A stretch of 17,242 nucleotides of DNA, taken from Scytonema sp. UIC 10036 (lineage in GTDB: Bacteria; Cyanobacteriota; Cyanobacteriia; Cyanobacteriales; Nostocaceae). Positions 7,817 through 14,307 of the stretch are shown in pieces; position 1 is the stretch's first letter; each line of letters opens with the position of its first letter. The notes under the pieces are model-generated. The model was not told where the DNA came from and searched no databases. It saw only the letters and a program-made list of their open reading frames with translations. The translations under genes were made by a program, and so were the position numbers. Location of the stretch: contig NZ_WJFC01000262.1 of the NCBI RefSeq assembly GCF_009725235.1, positions 1 through 17,242 of the forward strand, read 5' to 3'.

Positions 7817-7885
7817 AAGAGAGCGCAATGCGAACTACAAGAAATCAAAGCTTATGCCTGTAGTATTGCTCTCTTACTTGTAGTT
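7817..7885. repeat. Interleaved inverted repeats (pseudoknot-like)
   Basis: Arm A AAGAGAGC (7817-7824) is complementary to A' (7868-7875), and arm B AACTACAAG (7833-7841) to B' (7877-7885). The order A-B-A'-B' is that of an H-type pseudoknot, not a nested hairpin. It has no coding content. It could be a structured transcript, or the overlap of two decayed repeats. Confidence 0.5.
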
Positions 7886-7929
7886 GAGTCATCGAATAAG
7901 AGTCTCACATAATCAATATAGTTTAAAAA

Positions 7930-7957
7930 ATAAATTGATTTTTAAAAATCAATTTAT
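7930..7957. repeat. 28-bp perfect palindrome
   Basis: The 28 bases are identical to their reverse complement: a 14-bp arm beginning ATAAATTGA with no loop base. It is very AT-rich. Possible roles are a protein-binding site or cruciform, or one decayed end of a repeat element. No gene end is close enough to call it a terminator. Confidence 0.75.
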
Positions 7958-8155
7958 ATTACTAGTATGATTTTTTGCTTAGAATATACATAGTAATTAT
8001 ATTACATTTTAGAATGCTGATGACCAAAAGGAGTTTCAGAAAAGTTTTGTATTTGGATTGCAGAGAACATTTTTGGAGAAAGCGATCGCTCTTCATGCTA
8101 CAGCACGTCTTTTGACAAATGCTTATTTTTGAATTGCAATCAATAATTGGATATT

Positions 8156-8308
8156 ATGCAAAGTACTGATGAAAGAGTTGAGTCGATCGCTGAAATGATT
8201 GTACGTTTAGTATGTGAATATGAAGCTCGACAAGCAGCCATCGAAGCAAAAAAAGTACAAATATCTACCACTTCACGACTTTCTCCTCATTCACAATTAC
8301 GCAAGTGA
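8156..8308 (+). CDS. Possible small protein of 50 aa
   Basis: A short reading frame starts at ATG 8156 and stops at TGA 8306-8308, just before the convergent gene that ends at 8316. The product is predicted to be helical and charged, with MQSTDERVESIAEMIVRLV at the start, then CEYEARQAAIEAKKVQ and a basic tail (SQLRK). It has no membrane segment and matches no family I recognise. There is no good Shine-Dalgarno site. The heptad-like spacing of hydrophobics (I11, M14, I15, L18, V19) is compatible with a coiled coil. It could be chance, since it is only 51 codons, though composition and codon use look protein-like against the AT-rich flanks. Confidence 0.35.
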   Translation: MQSTDERVESIAEMIVRLVCEYEARQAAIEAKKVQISTTSRLSPHSQLRK

Positions 8309-8315
8309 TGTACTT

Positions 8316-8915
8316 TTATTTCCTAAATGGCTCGGATAAAATTCCAAGAATTTCTTCAAGTTGTGCGATGAAGTATTCTGTCCTGTCAATTCTGATGGTT
8401 TGTGCTTCGAGAGTTAAAAACTTCCACAACGTACCAGTTGAGACTGCTCCATATATTGTTGTTGATTGTCCTTTGCGATCGTTAAATATTTGAGCAGCTA
8501 CCATTTCAGCGACACATTGTCCTAAACCCAACTTAATGTCATTATCTTTAGCTCCAACGACTGTCATAACTGGAGCGGTAATTAACAACTGATTGTCTGA
8601 AGCGGTCAAAATAAAATCACAGACACCATTGAGTCCTCTACTTTCATCTACATTAAATGAATTTCCTGAAAAATAACCAATTTTGTTTGGAAACATTCTT
8701 CTGACTTCCAGAAGAATCGGAGTGATAATTAATTCAGATCTTGCCTTTTCCGTACTGATATTAGTAGCTAGCTCTAGGGTTTCTTCCAGAGCTTCTTTTA
8801 ATCGTTGAGATGCTTGAACTGGAGGAACTCGAGCAAATAGGTTATGGCTTTCCTCAAGAGTTAGGTTCAAGTCGTTAATTGCTTTATCAAGAGTTTTAAA
8901 ATCACTGTATGACAT
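8316..8915 (-). CDS. Cyanobacterial conserved protein, PD-(D/E)XK nuclease-like
   Basis: A 199-aa protein of a kind present in many copies in filamentous cyanobacteria. The family has a helical N-terminus, then KARSELIITPILLEVRR (58-74), a GxCDFIL strand that would hold the catalytic Asp, and a next strand that in relatives ends in a (V)EAK-type motif, followed by GLGQCVAEMVAAQ. This is the layout of a PD-(D/E)XK fold. Here the third element reads MTVVGAKDND, so Gly stands where Glu is expected and the nuclease site may be inactive. ATG 8915 is chosen because the longer frame would begin with TTG at 8963 and adds residues unlike the family (which tends to begin near the SDFKTLDKA stretch). 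It converges on the small frame at 8156-8308. The function of the family is unknown. Confidence 0.65.
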   Translation of the reverse strand: MSYSDFKTLDKAINDLNLTLEESHNLFARVPPVQASQRLKEALEETLELATNISTEKARSELIITPILLEVRRMFPNKIGYFSGNSFNVDESRGLNGVCDFILTASDNQLLITAPVMTVVGAKDNDIKLGLGQCVAEMVAAQIFNDRKGQSTTIYGAVSTGTLWKFLTLEAQTIRIDRTEYFIAQLEEILGILSEPFRK

Positions 8916-8985
8916 CGTAATTTTTTGAAAGCTTTTAACATTATATTTTCTAAGATTTATCAATAATTATAATAATACATAAATG

Positions 8986-9031
8986 TAGAGACGCGCCATG
9001 GCAAGTCTCTAGGTGATTTGGCGCGTCTCTA
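8986..9031. repeat. Hairpin repeat (GAGACGCG type)
   Basis: TAGAGACGCGCCA (8986-8998) and its exact complement (9019-9031) frame a 20-bp loop. GAGACGCG hairpins are a widespread dispersed repeat in filamentous cyanobacteria. It sits between the 3' end of the peroxidase gene and the 5' end of the 199-aa gene, both on the minus strand, so it may double as a terminator for the peroxidase operon, though no T-run follows. Confidence 0.75.
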
Positions 9032-9112
9032 TGTTATTTGTGGTAATGTATGTGATTATGTACAATTAGCAGTTACTTAGGATGGGAAGGGGAGCAATAC
9101 GCAGCATTTGTA

Positions 9113-10342
9113 TTACATGAAAATACCTGCTCCAGGAAATAGCTCGCCCTCGACAATTGGTGGTACCAAAAAAATCGCAGCTGCACGTATGCTTAAGAAC
9201 CTATTCATACCAGGAAGTTGGTTTTTGGGGTCACCACCAAAATTTGTACTGCCAAGCCAAGTTTCTTGCGTGAGCATTCTCAGCACTCGTTCGGGGGTAT
9301 CTTGAAAACTCACAAAGTTCAACCCTGCGCGAAAGCCAGGAGCGCTATCAATGGGTTCAAGGAACTCGTAGCCTTGGCGGAAAATGCGGAGTGAATTGCG
9401 ATCGCTCACTGGTGTCAGGTGATGGTTTGCTCTTTGGACATGACTTTGCTGTAAAATTATGTCATTCACAGTTTCCGGTTCAAAGAAAGCTTCGTTGCCA
9501 GGGCTTATAACATCCGTTCTTCCCGTGACTGGACAGCCCGTTTTGATGACTGGATTACCTTCACTATCAAGGGACATCAAAGGACAACCAGTTAATTTAT
9601 CTCTACCTACCAATAGCTCTTGTTGTTGACGATTGAGCTTTTGCCAAACTGTCAACTCAATTGCAATCCTAAGGAAGACTAAATAAGTACCGCCTTCAAT
9701 CCATTGTTCAAGAGGCGGACGAGGTTTAATTGCGATCGCGCTCTGGCGTTCGGAGCTTTTCATGTTAGAGATACCGTCATGAAAATCAATCCAGCTACGC
9801 CCATCATCGCGTTGAAACCCACTGTAAAAGCCAGTCAAAAGTAATGGAGCAGCACCTGTAGCAAGATCGCTCATATTTTGCAATGCTTTCCACGTCTCCA
9901 CAACTGCACGATTTACCGCCAGTTGCGTTTGTGCAATAAACTGCACTGCAATTTCCTCAGTAGCGGGATTTGCTTTCACATCATCTGCATACCGCAAACC
10001 CGAACCAATCAGTAGTGGACCCCCTCCGGTTGGCAAGGGTGAGCGAAAAGTGCCAAACTCCTTAATCTGACTGGGTACTTGGCGTTGAATACCAGGGAGT
10101 TTAAAGACATTTGCACCGTAGCCAACAAGAACCGTTAGATCGCCTGCAGGAAGGGGCTGTCCTGGCAAATCCGTTATCTCGCCATTTTTCAACCCCTGAT
10201 ACATCTGCCAAAGCTTGCCAAATGCTTCTCCCACCTGGCGAGCATCCAAACCCGGTAAAGCGCGTAAAAATAAAATGTTAAAAAAGTTACCCGGTCTTAC
10301 CCCTGGAGCATGATAAATTCCTTCTTGCAATTTGTCTGCCAC
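9113..10342 (-). CDS. DyP-type heme peroxidase
   Basis: A 409-aa dye-decolourising peroxidase, a heme enzyme that uses H2O2 to oxidise bulky substrates. The diagnostic GxxDG region is present as DFHDGISN (186-193): D189 is the distal acid, but the first Gly is replaced by Asp. EGGTYLVFLRI (216-226) is the conserved core strand, H301 in QQSHVQRANH is the likely proximal heme ligand, and LRIFRQGYEF (318-327) holds the distal Arg. No signal peptide or Tat motif is seen, so it should be cytoplasmic, and no encapsulin gene is near. The start is GTG (10340-10342), with AGGAG nine bases upstream inside the last codons of the preceding gene. It lies 5 bp after the 415-aa gene and is clearly cotranscribed and coupled. 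Confidence 0.9.
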   Translation of the reverse strand: MADKLQEGIYHAPGVRPGNFFNILFLRALPGLDARQVGEAFGKLWQMYQGLKNGEITDLPGQPLPAGDLTVLVGYGANVFKLPGIQRQVPSQIKEFGTFRSPLPTGGGPLLIGSGLRYADDVKANPATEEIAVQFIAQTQLAVNRAVVETWKALQNMSDLATGAAPLLLTGFYSGFQRDDGRSWIDFHDGISNMKSSERQSAIAIKPRPPLEQWIEGGTYLVFLRIAIELTVWQKLNRQQQELLVGRDKLTGCPLMSLDSEGNPVIKTGCPVTGRTDVISPGNEAFFEPETVNDIILQQSHVQRANHHLTPVSDRNSLRIFRQGYEFLEPIDSAPGFRAGLNFVSFQDTPERVLRMLTQETWLGSTNFGGDPKNQLPGMNRFLSIRAAAIFLVPPIVEGELFPGAGIFM

Positions 10343-10347
10343 ACTCT

Positions 10348-11595
10348 TTAACTCCTAAATCCCATTGTTCGCGGTGCTACTCGTACAATTTGTTGCGTGT
10401 TGTCAAACTCTTGCTTGAGAGACTGTATAGTTTGACAAACGTCAGCTTCTTGGCATTCGATAGGAGCGTCGCTTGTACTGAGAATGACATACTCATCTTC
10501 TGCAATTGGAGTCGGTTGCCCAATAACGACCAGAGGTCCTACTTCCATCTGTTGTACCACTTGAAACCCACCTGTTAGCGGTTCTTCATTGCCACCAATA
10601 GCCACCGTAATATCATCTAAAAACGCTGGCTCGTCATCACCAGGACCAAATTCCAAGCGTTGACACATTTCTTCTGTTGCACCTCTGCTCAAACGCACCC
10701 ATGAATCTGGAATGGGTTCCCCCTTAAACAAAAATACATTTTTTGTGAACGAACGAATATACATTCCTAACGGGTTGGCAAACGCAACTGTATGTCCGTT
10801 AAAAGCACCTCCCAAGGCACCCATTGCTGCATTTGGGTCTGCATGACGACACGCCAAATGCTCCACACCAAATTCACGGAAAAGTTGTTCCCGTGTTGCT
10901 TGTACTGGATTGCTAGGAGTCCCACTGGCATAAGGCTTGGCACCAAACATTACGATGTAAAGCAGGTCGTCAAGCCCGTTAATCGGATGGGTCATAAATA
11001 AAGCGTTGTCAGTGTTTAACTTACCAGTTGGTTGGCTCGGAACGCCTGCGACAATCAGCTCGTTATCATTACCATGACCTGCAACCAGTGTCGAGAAAGC
11101 AATTGAGCGCTGCTGTTCAGTTAACGCAAGTGGGTCGCTGACGCCGTAAAGGTCTTCCCAAGTTGGCTCAAAGCCCAGTACACTTTGTGCCATTGCACGC
11201 ACAGCTAAAGGGTCATGCGTAGCAACAGATACCCAATACTCGCGCAATTCAGTTGTGACTTGGACTCGTTTTGGTCGCATCCGACCTGTAGCATCTGCTT
11301 TCTCAATAATTCGATATTCGCAGTACTCATTATGCAAGACGTGTCTTCCTCGAACACCCCAATCAGATAACTGCCGCGCCACTTCTGCACCAAGACAAAA
11401 GTTAGGTTCTGCTGGATCGCCAAACCACTTAATTGGTGCAGGAATGGGGTTAGTCAAGGTGCTGGGGTCAAGGGTAAAAAAGCGACTGCCAAAATCGGGC
11501 TGTAAATTCGCATAAGCAGCTTGAATTGCTTCATTCCATTTCTGAACTAAGTCAGCACTCAGTTGGTCAACACGACCTGGAACGTCATAAACCAT
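10348..11595 (-). CDS. Unrecognised 415-aa protein, first gene of the DyP operon
   Basis: I do not recognise the family. The protein looks soluble, acidic overall, without signal peptide or membrane segment. Notable stretches are FCLGAEVARQLSDWGVRGRH followed by VLHNEYCEYRI at about 67-97, TELREYWVSVATHDPLAVR at about 115-133, and NALFMTHPINGLDDLLYIVM near 200. GVEHLACRHADPNAAMGALG follows at about 243-262. The clustered His, Cys, Glu and Tyr could be metal ligands, but no known motif fits. AAGGAG lies nine bases before the ATG, so it should be well translated. Its TAA is 5 bp before the peroxidase GTG. The tight coupling suggests that it acts with the peroxidase: as a substrate-modifying enzyme, a maturation factor or a subunit. 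Confidence 0.8.
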   Translation of the reverse strand: MVYDVPGRVDQLSADLVQKWNEAIQAAYANLQPDFGSRFFTLDPSTLTNPIPAPIKWFGDPAEPNFCLGAEVARQLSDWGVRGRHVLHNEYCEYRIIEKADATGRMRPKRVQVTTELREYWVSVATHDPLAVRAMAQSVLGFEPTWEDLYGVSDPLALTEQQRSIAFSTLVAGHGNDNELIVAGVPSQPTGKLNTDNALFMTHPINGLDDLLYIVMFGAKPYASGTPSNPVQATREQLFREFGVEHLACRHADPNAAMGALGGAFNGHTVAFANPLGMYIRSFTKNVFLFKGEPIPDSWVRLSRGATEEMCQRLEFGPGDDEPAFLDDITVAIGGNEEPLTGGFQVVQQMEVGPLVVIGQPTPIAEDEYVILSTSDAPIECQEADVCQTIQSLKQEFDNTQQIVRVAPRTMGFRS

Positions 11596-11717
11596 AACTC
11601 GTTGCTCCTTTTTTCATTTAATTAGGACTCAAGCATTGACAAAAGTTGTCTTGTGTGTATACAAGATTTTCCAGAACAGGAGTAAAGCTTGGAGAGCTTT
11701 CCTGGTTGTATCTTTAA

Positions 11718-11786
11718 TAGGTGTAGGTGTAAGCAAAATTCACTTATGCACTCTTGGGGCTTTGCGTTCCAGAACTCCTACACCTA
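11718..11786. repeat. Inverted repeat, 10-bp arms
   Basis: TAGGTGTAGG (11718-11727) and CCTACACCTA (11777-11786) are exact complements with a 49-bp centre. It lies about 120 bp upstream of the DyP operon. It may be a small dispersed repeat; no terminator-like T-run follows. Confidence 0.55.
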
Positions 11787-11888
11787 AATAGCAGACGTAT
11801 AAATAAAATTGTGGTACCAATTGAATTTAAGAATTTAAAGGTCATTATAAAATCAATCTTAAATCGCCAAATGTGTAGGTTGGGTTGA

Positions 11889-12094
11889 GGAACGAAACCG
11901 AATGGCACTAAGATAAGCCCAAAGTCTTGTATTGTCTCGTTCCCAGCCTCCAGGCTGGGAATGCATTCCGAGAGGCTATGCCTCTAGTCAAGCCCAAGGA
12001 GGCGGAGCCTCCCAGCATGGGTTCCCAGCCTCCAGGCTGGGAACCAGGTGGGGTAAGGGTTGTGTCTTAACTTAGTGCCATTCGGAACGAAACC
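11889..12094. mobile_element. MITE-like element with TIRs and flanking direct repeats
   Basis: The left end GAATGGCACTAAGATAAG (11900-11917) is the inverted copy of 12066-12083 with 17 of 18 bases matching. On each side lies the same 11-mer GGAACGAAACC (11889-11899 and 12084-12094). The TIR may equally be read two bases longer (CCGAATGG...), leaving a 7-bp duplication AACGAAA. The element is about 184 bp and non-coding. Its centre is filled with hairpins: two copies of CCCAGCCTCCAGGCTGGGAA, plus AGAGGCTATGCCTCT and GGAGGCGGAGCCTCC. Removing the element and one direct repeat restores GTTGGGTTGAGGAACGAAACCCAAC, the same repeat that is found intact at 12509-12532. This is strong evidence of insertion. 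Confidence 0.8.
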
Positions 12095-12127
12095 CAACAA
12101 TAAGGGTTACAGCAAATTTCAACCTGG

Positions 12128-12194
12128 TGAGGTACAAAAATTACCCCCCTCTGTCCCCCCTTACAAAGGGGAAATGAAAGGGGGGTGTACCTCA
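12128..12194. repeat. C/G-rich imperfect palindrome
   Basis: The outer arms TGAGGTAC (12128-12135) and GTACCTCA (12187-12194) pair, as do the inner arms ACCCCCCT (12143-12150) and AGGGGGGT (12179-12186). The core CTGTCCCCCCTTACAAAGGG is a well-known type of intergenic repeat in filamentous cyanobacteria. Confidence 0.75.
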
Positions 12195-12385
12195 TGAGAC
12201 TGAGAAAGGCTATAAATGTCATTGGTGACAATTTCAGGTCATGATGCATTTGTCAATCTATCAAGAGAATGAGAATCCGCAAAAAAAACGCGATAGAAAA
12301 CATCATGTTTAGATTGGCGATCGCTAACATCTTTGTACTTATACCAATTCTCTATGAAGCTGCACATTATTTTTACCCCTCCCAG

Positions 12386-12406
12386 CCTCCCCTTGGTAAG
12401 GGGAGG
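12386..12406. repeat. Short hairpin repeat (CCTCCCCTT type)
   Basis: CCTCCCCTT (12386-12394) pairs with AAGGGGAGG (12398-12406) across GGT. The surrounding CCCCTCCCAGCCTCCCC...GGTGCCGTAGGCGGTGGGG (12377-12422) is a typical dispersed cyanobacterial repeat. Confidence 0.7.
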
Positions 12407-12499
12407 TGCCGTAGGCGGTGGGGTTCTTTGTATGCATCTTCATATGAAAACGGTATTATGATTTATATTTGTTCTGAAACCTGAGTACAAAGTCACAAA

Positions 12500-12595
12500 T
12501 GGTTCAATGTTGGGTTGAGGAACGAAACCCAATTTACACGCTTGTTATGGTTCAATGTTGGGTTTCGTTCCTCAACCCAACCTACACGCTTGTTA
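12500..12595. repeat. Two 48-bp tandem units with opposite cores
   Basis: Unit 1 (12500-12547) and unit 2 (12548-12595) share the left flank TGGTTCAATGTTGGGTT and the right flank ACACGCTTGTTA in direct order. The core, however, is GTTGGGTTGAGG...CCCAA (12509-12532) in unit 1 and its reverse complement (12558-12581) in unit 2. The core is itself a hairpin with GTTGGGTT/AACCCAAC arms, so the two units differ only by the orientation of the loop. The array ends 67 bp before the start of the ATPase gene. Confidence 0.9.
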
Positions 12596-12662
12596 ATGTT
12601 TTTTGTTGTCATCTTATAATGAAATGAGCACCGGAAAAGCCTGGATATTGGGAGACTTTTTC

Positions 12663-13751
12663 ATGACGGGGACGAATAAAGACAAACAACTGTCAAGAAT
12701 TGTTTTAAAAGGCTTCAAATCTATTGCAAGGTGCGACTTGGAACTTTCTAGAGTTAACGTTTTGATTGGCGCTAATGGTGCGGGTAAATCTAATTTTATC
12801 GGGTTCTTTCGGATGATTCAGCAGTTGCTCGATCGCAACCTGCAAGTTTTTGTCAGCCGCCTGGGTAGTCCGGATGCATTATTGCATTTTGGACGCAAAA
12901 CAACGGAACAACTGGAGTTTCAGCTATACTTCGGCAATAATGGCTACTTCGCCACCTTAGAACCAACGCAAGATAATCGTCTGATGTTTGCGAAAGAGTC
13001 TTTCTGGTGGAATATGAGTGGTGAGCGTGAAATAGGTAGGGGACATTTCGAGACACAAGCTTTCGTTGGTACAAGAACAGGAATTGACGAGTCCGTTGTG
13101 TCAGCTATGCAACAGTGGCGGGTTTATCATTTTCATGACACTAGTGACAGCGCTTATGTAAAACAGCTACATGGTATCAATGACAACGCTTACCTGCGGA
13201 GTGATGCACGTAACTTACCATCCTTCCTGTATCTGTTGCGCGATCGCTACCCAGCCTCTTATCAAAAAATTGTCAAAACTATCCGGCTTGTTGCACCGTT
13301 TTTTGGAGACTTTTACCTGCGTCCCTCGCCGCAAAACAAGGAGTTTATCGAGTTGGAATGGTTTGAGCGAGGTCAGGATATTCCGTTCAAGGCACATCTG
13401 CTTTCAGATGGTACATTGCGCTTCATGTGTCTGGCAACCGTTTTCCTGCAACCTGAAGAGCTTCAGCCTGAGACAATTCTAGTTGATGAGCCAGAACTGG
13501 GTCTTCATCCCTACGCTATTACCGTCTTGGCATCATTAATACGGACTACCTCCAAACAAGTGATTGTGTCAACCCAGTCGGTGGAACTGCTGAATGAATT
13601 TGATGCAAATGATGTCATTGTAGTAGACCGTGATGAAGGGAAATCATCACTTCGTAGGCTGAATCGGTACGAGTTGGAGGAATGGCTTGAGGACTGTAGC
13701 CTGGGTGAGCTTTGGAAGAAGAACGTTGTTAGGGGGAGACCTTCACGATGA
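12663..13751 (+). CDS. OLD/ABC-like AAA ATPase of a two-gene defence-type module
   Basis: A 362-aa ATPase of the AAA_21 / SMC-like group. RIVLKGFKSI opens the fold; Walker A is GANGAGKS (36-43), the signature-like LSDGT is at 247-251, Walker B is TILVDEPELGLHP (271-283, D275 and E276), and the switch motif STQS is at 303-306. All catalytic motifs are intact. Such ATPases pair with a TOPRIM-like or DUF4276 partner in phage-defence and abortive-infection cassettes. ATG 12663 is chosen because GGGAG lies eight bases upstream; the longest frame starts with TTG at 12603, next to the tandem repeats. Its stop overlaps the ATG of a DUF4276-type reading frame (ATGA, 13748-13751), but that partner is broken, so the ATPase is probably orphaned. 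Confidence 0.85.
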   Translation: MTGTNKDKQLSRIVLKGFKSIARCDLELSRVNVLIGANGAGKSNFIGFFRMIQQLLDRNLQVFVSRLGSPDALLHFGRKTTEQLEFQLYFGNNGYFATLEPTQDNRLMFAKESFWWNMSGEREIGRGHFETQAFVGTRTGIDESVVSAMQQWRVYHFHDTSDSAYVKQLHGINDNAYLRSDARNLPSFLYLLRDRYPASYQKIVKTIRLVAPFFGDFYLRPSPQNKEFIELEWFERGQDIPFKAHLLSDGTLRFMCLATVFLQPEELQPETILVDEPELGLHPYAITVLASLIRTTSKQVIVSTQSVELLNEFDANDVIVVDRDEGKSSLRRLNRYELEEWLEDCSLGELWKKNVVRGRPSR

Positions 13752-13828
13752 TCCGGGTAAATATTTTCGTAGAAGGGCAAACTGAGGAAACTTTTGTTAA
13801 TCAATGGTTGCTACGTCTTGAGGCATAA
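13748..13828 (+). pseudogene. DUF4276-type partner gene, N-terminal remnant (26 codons)
   Basis: Overlapping the ATPase stop by four bases, this frame reads MIRVNIFVEGQTEETFVNQW and a few more residues, then stops at TAA 13826-13828. The start VNxxVEGQTEETFV is the hallmark N-terminus of DUF4276/TOPRIM-like proteins, whose full length is about 200 residues; the Glu of VEGxTE is the expected catalytic acid. No continuation was found in the other plus frames up to 13980; the best (ATG 13845, 40 codons) does not resemble the family. So the gene was cut by a deletion or replacement and not by a simple frameshift. Confidence 0.75.
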
Positions 13829-13980
13829 TTTCATAACGAACCATTATGTTTTTGCGATCGCTACTCCAACATTTCTTTGATATTGATATGGTGTTTCCCA
13901 GTCTGCTGAGTTACAAATGTATCAGCGTCCATCCGCTACAGGCTGCGGTTAGTTCTGTCTACAGATGAGGTTATTGTAAA

Positions 13981-14307
13981 ATGGATAATTCACTAACCTA
14001 TGCTAAAATATTGACACAAGTGTTGCGGAAGGCATCAACTGCACAGCCTAGGTTACAAAATATCCAAATTCGCTCAGTGTGTGATGCTGAGTCTGGTCAA
14101 TTTCTTATCATTGCGACGGGTTGGAATAAGAATACTTGGTTGAACACAATGTTGTTTCATGCTCGACTGGGAGACGGCAAGGTTGTTATTGAGGATGATA
14201 ATTTTGAGGAGGGACTGACTGAAGCGTTAATTGCTGCAGGAATTGCAGCAGAGGATATCGTGACAGGGCTTTTCCAAGAACAGCAGCATCTAAGTTTATG
14301 TCCTTAA
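13981..14307 (+). CDS. Divergent XisI-like protein
   Basis: A 108-aa protein that fits the XisI family: TYAKILTQVL at the start, ESGQFLIIATGW in the centre, then LFHARLGDGKVVIEDDNFEEGLTEALIAAGIAAEDIV (about 60-95). This parallels the H-I-DGKI-I--D--E-GI---L--AGI---DIV pattern of the canonical XisI at 16018-16353. XisI is one of the factors needed for excision of the fdxN element in Anabaena, but most copies in cyanobacteria are not tied to that element and have no known role. No XisH gene precedes it, which is unusual. GAGG lies before the ATG. The short C-terminus (LFQEQQHLSLCP) differs from the YSP..R.Y ending of typical XisI. Confidence 0.65.
   Translation: MDNSLTYAKILTQVLRKASTAQPRLQNIQIRSVCDAESGQFLIIATGWNKNTWLNTMLFHARLGDGKVVIEDDNFEEGLTEALIAAGIAAEDIVTGLFQEQQHLSLCP

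Larger units (their letters stand above)
7564..8155. other. AT-rich intergenic region with palindromes; upstream of the phosphate run
   Basis: No gene is seen. The left end must hold the promoter of the Na/Pi-pstS-RCK-psiE run. I looked for tandem Pho-box octamers (PyTTAAPyPy-like) on the minus strand. There are loose matches (TTAAATTT, TTATTAAA) in the AT-rich part at 7690-7770 but no clear three-repeat box. Strong inverted repeats at 7631-7656 and 7930-7957 and a pseudoknot-like arrangement at 7817-7885 are listed separately. A HIP1 octamer is near 8081. Confidence 0.6.
11596..12662. other. Repeat-rich intergenic region, about 1 kb
   Basis: No convincing gene lies between the DyP operon and the ATPase gene, which are divergent. 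The left end holds the promoter of the DyP operon. The rest is a stack of repeats: an inverted repeat at 11718-11786, a MITE-like element at 11900-12083 inserted in a GTTGGGTTGAGGAACGAAACC-type repeat, C/G-rich palindromes at 12128-12194 and 12386-12406, and two 48-bp tandem units at 12500-12595. Open frames of 60-70 codons in this region run across the repeats and look like chance. Confidence 0.8.

Noticed and set aside
12067..12249. 60-codon minus-strand frame in the repeat region
   Set aside because: It reads through the MITE end and the C/G-rich palindrome; the peptide is translated repeat.
12269..12484. 71-codon plus-strand frame in the repeat region
   Set aside because: It crosses the CCTCCCCTT hairpin repeat and has no family resemblance or ribosome site.
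12603..12662. TTG start for the ATPase
   Set aside because: The extra 20 residues precede the conserved fold start, and ATG 12663 has a GGGAG ribosome site at good distance.
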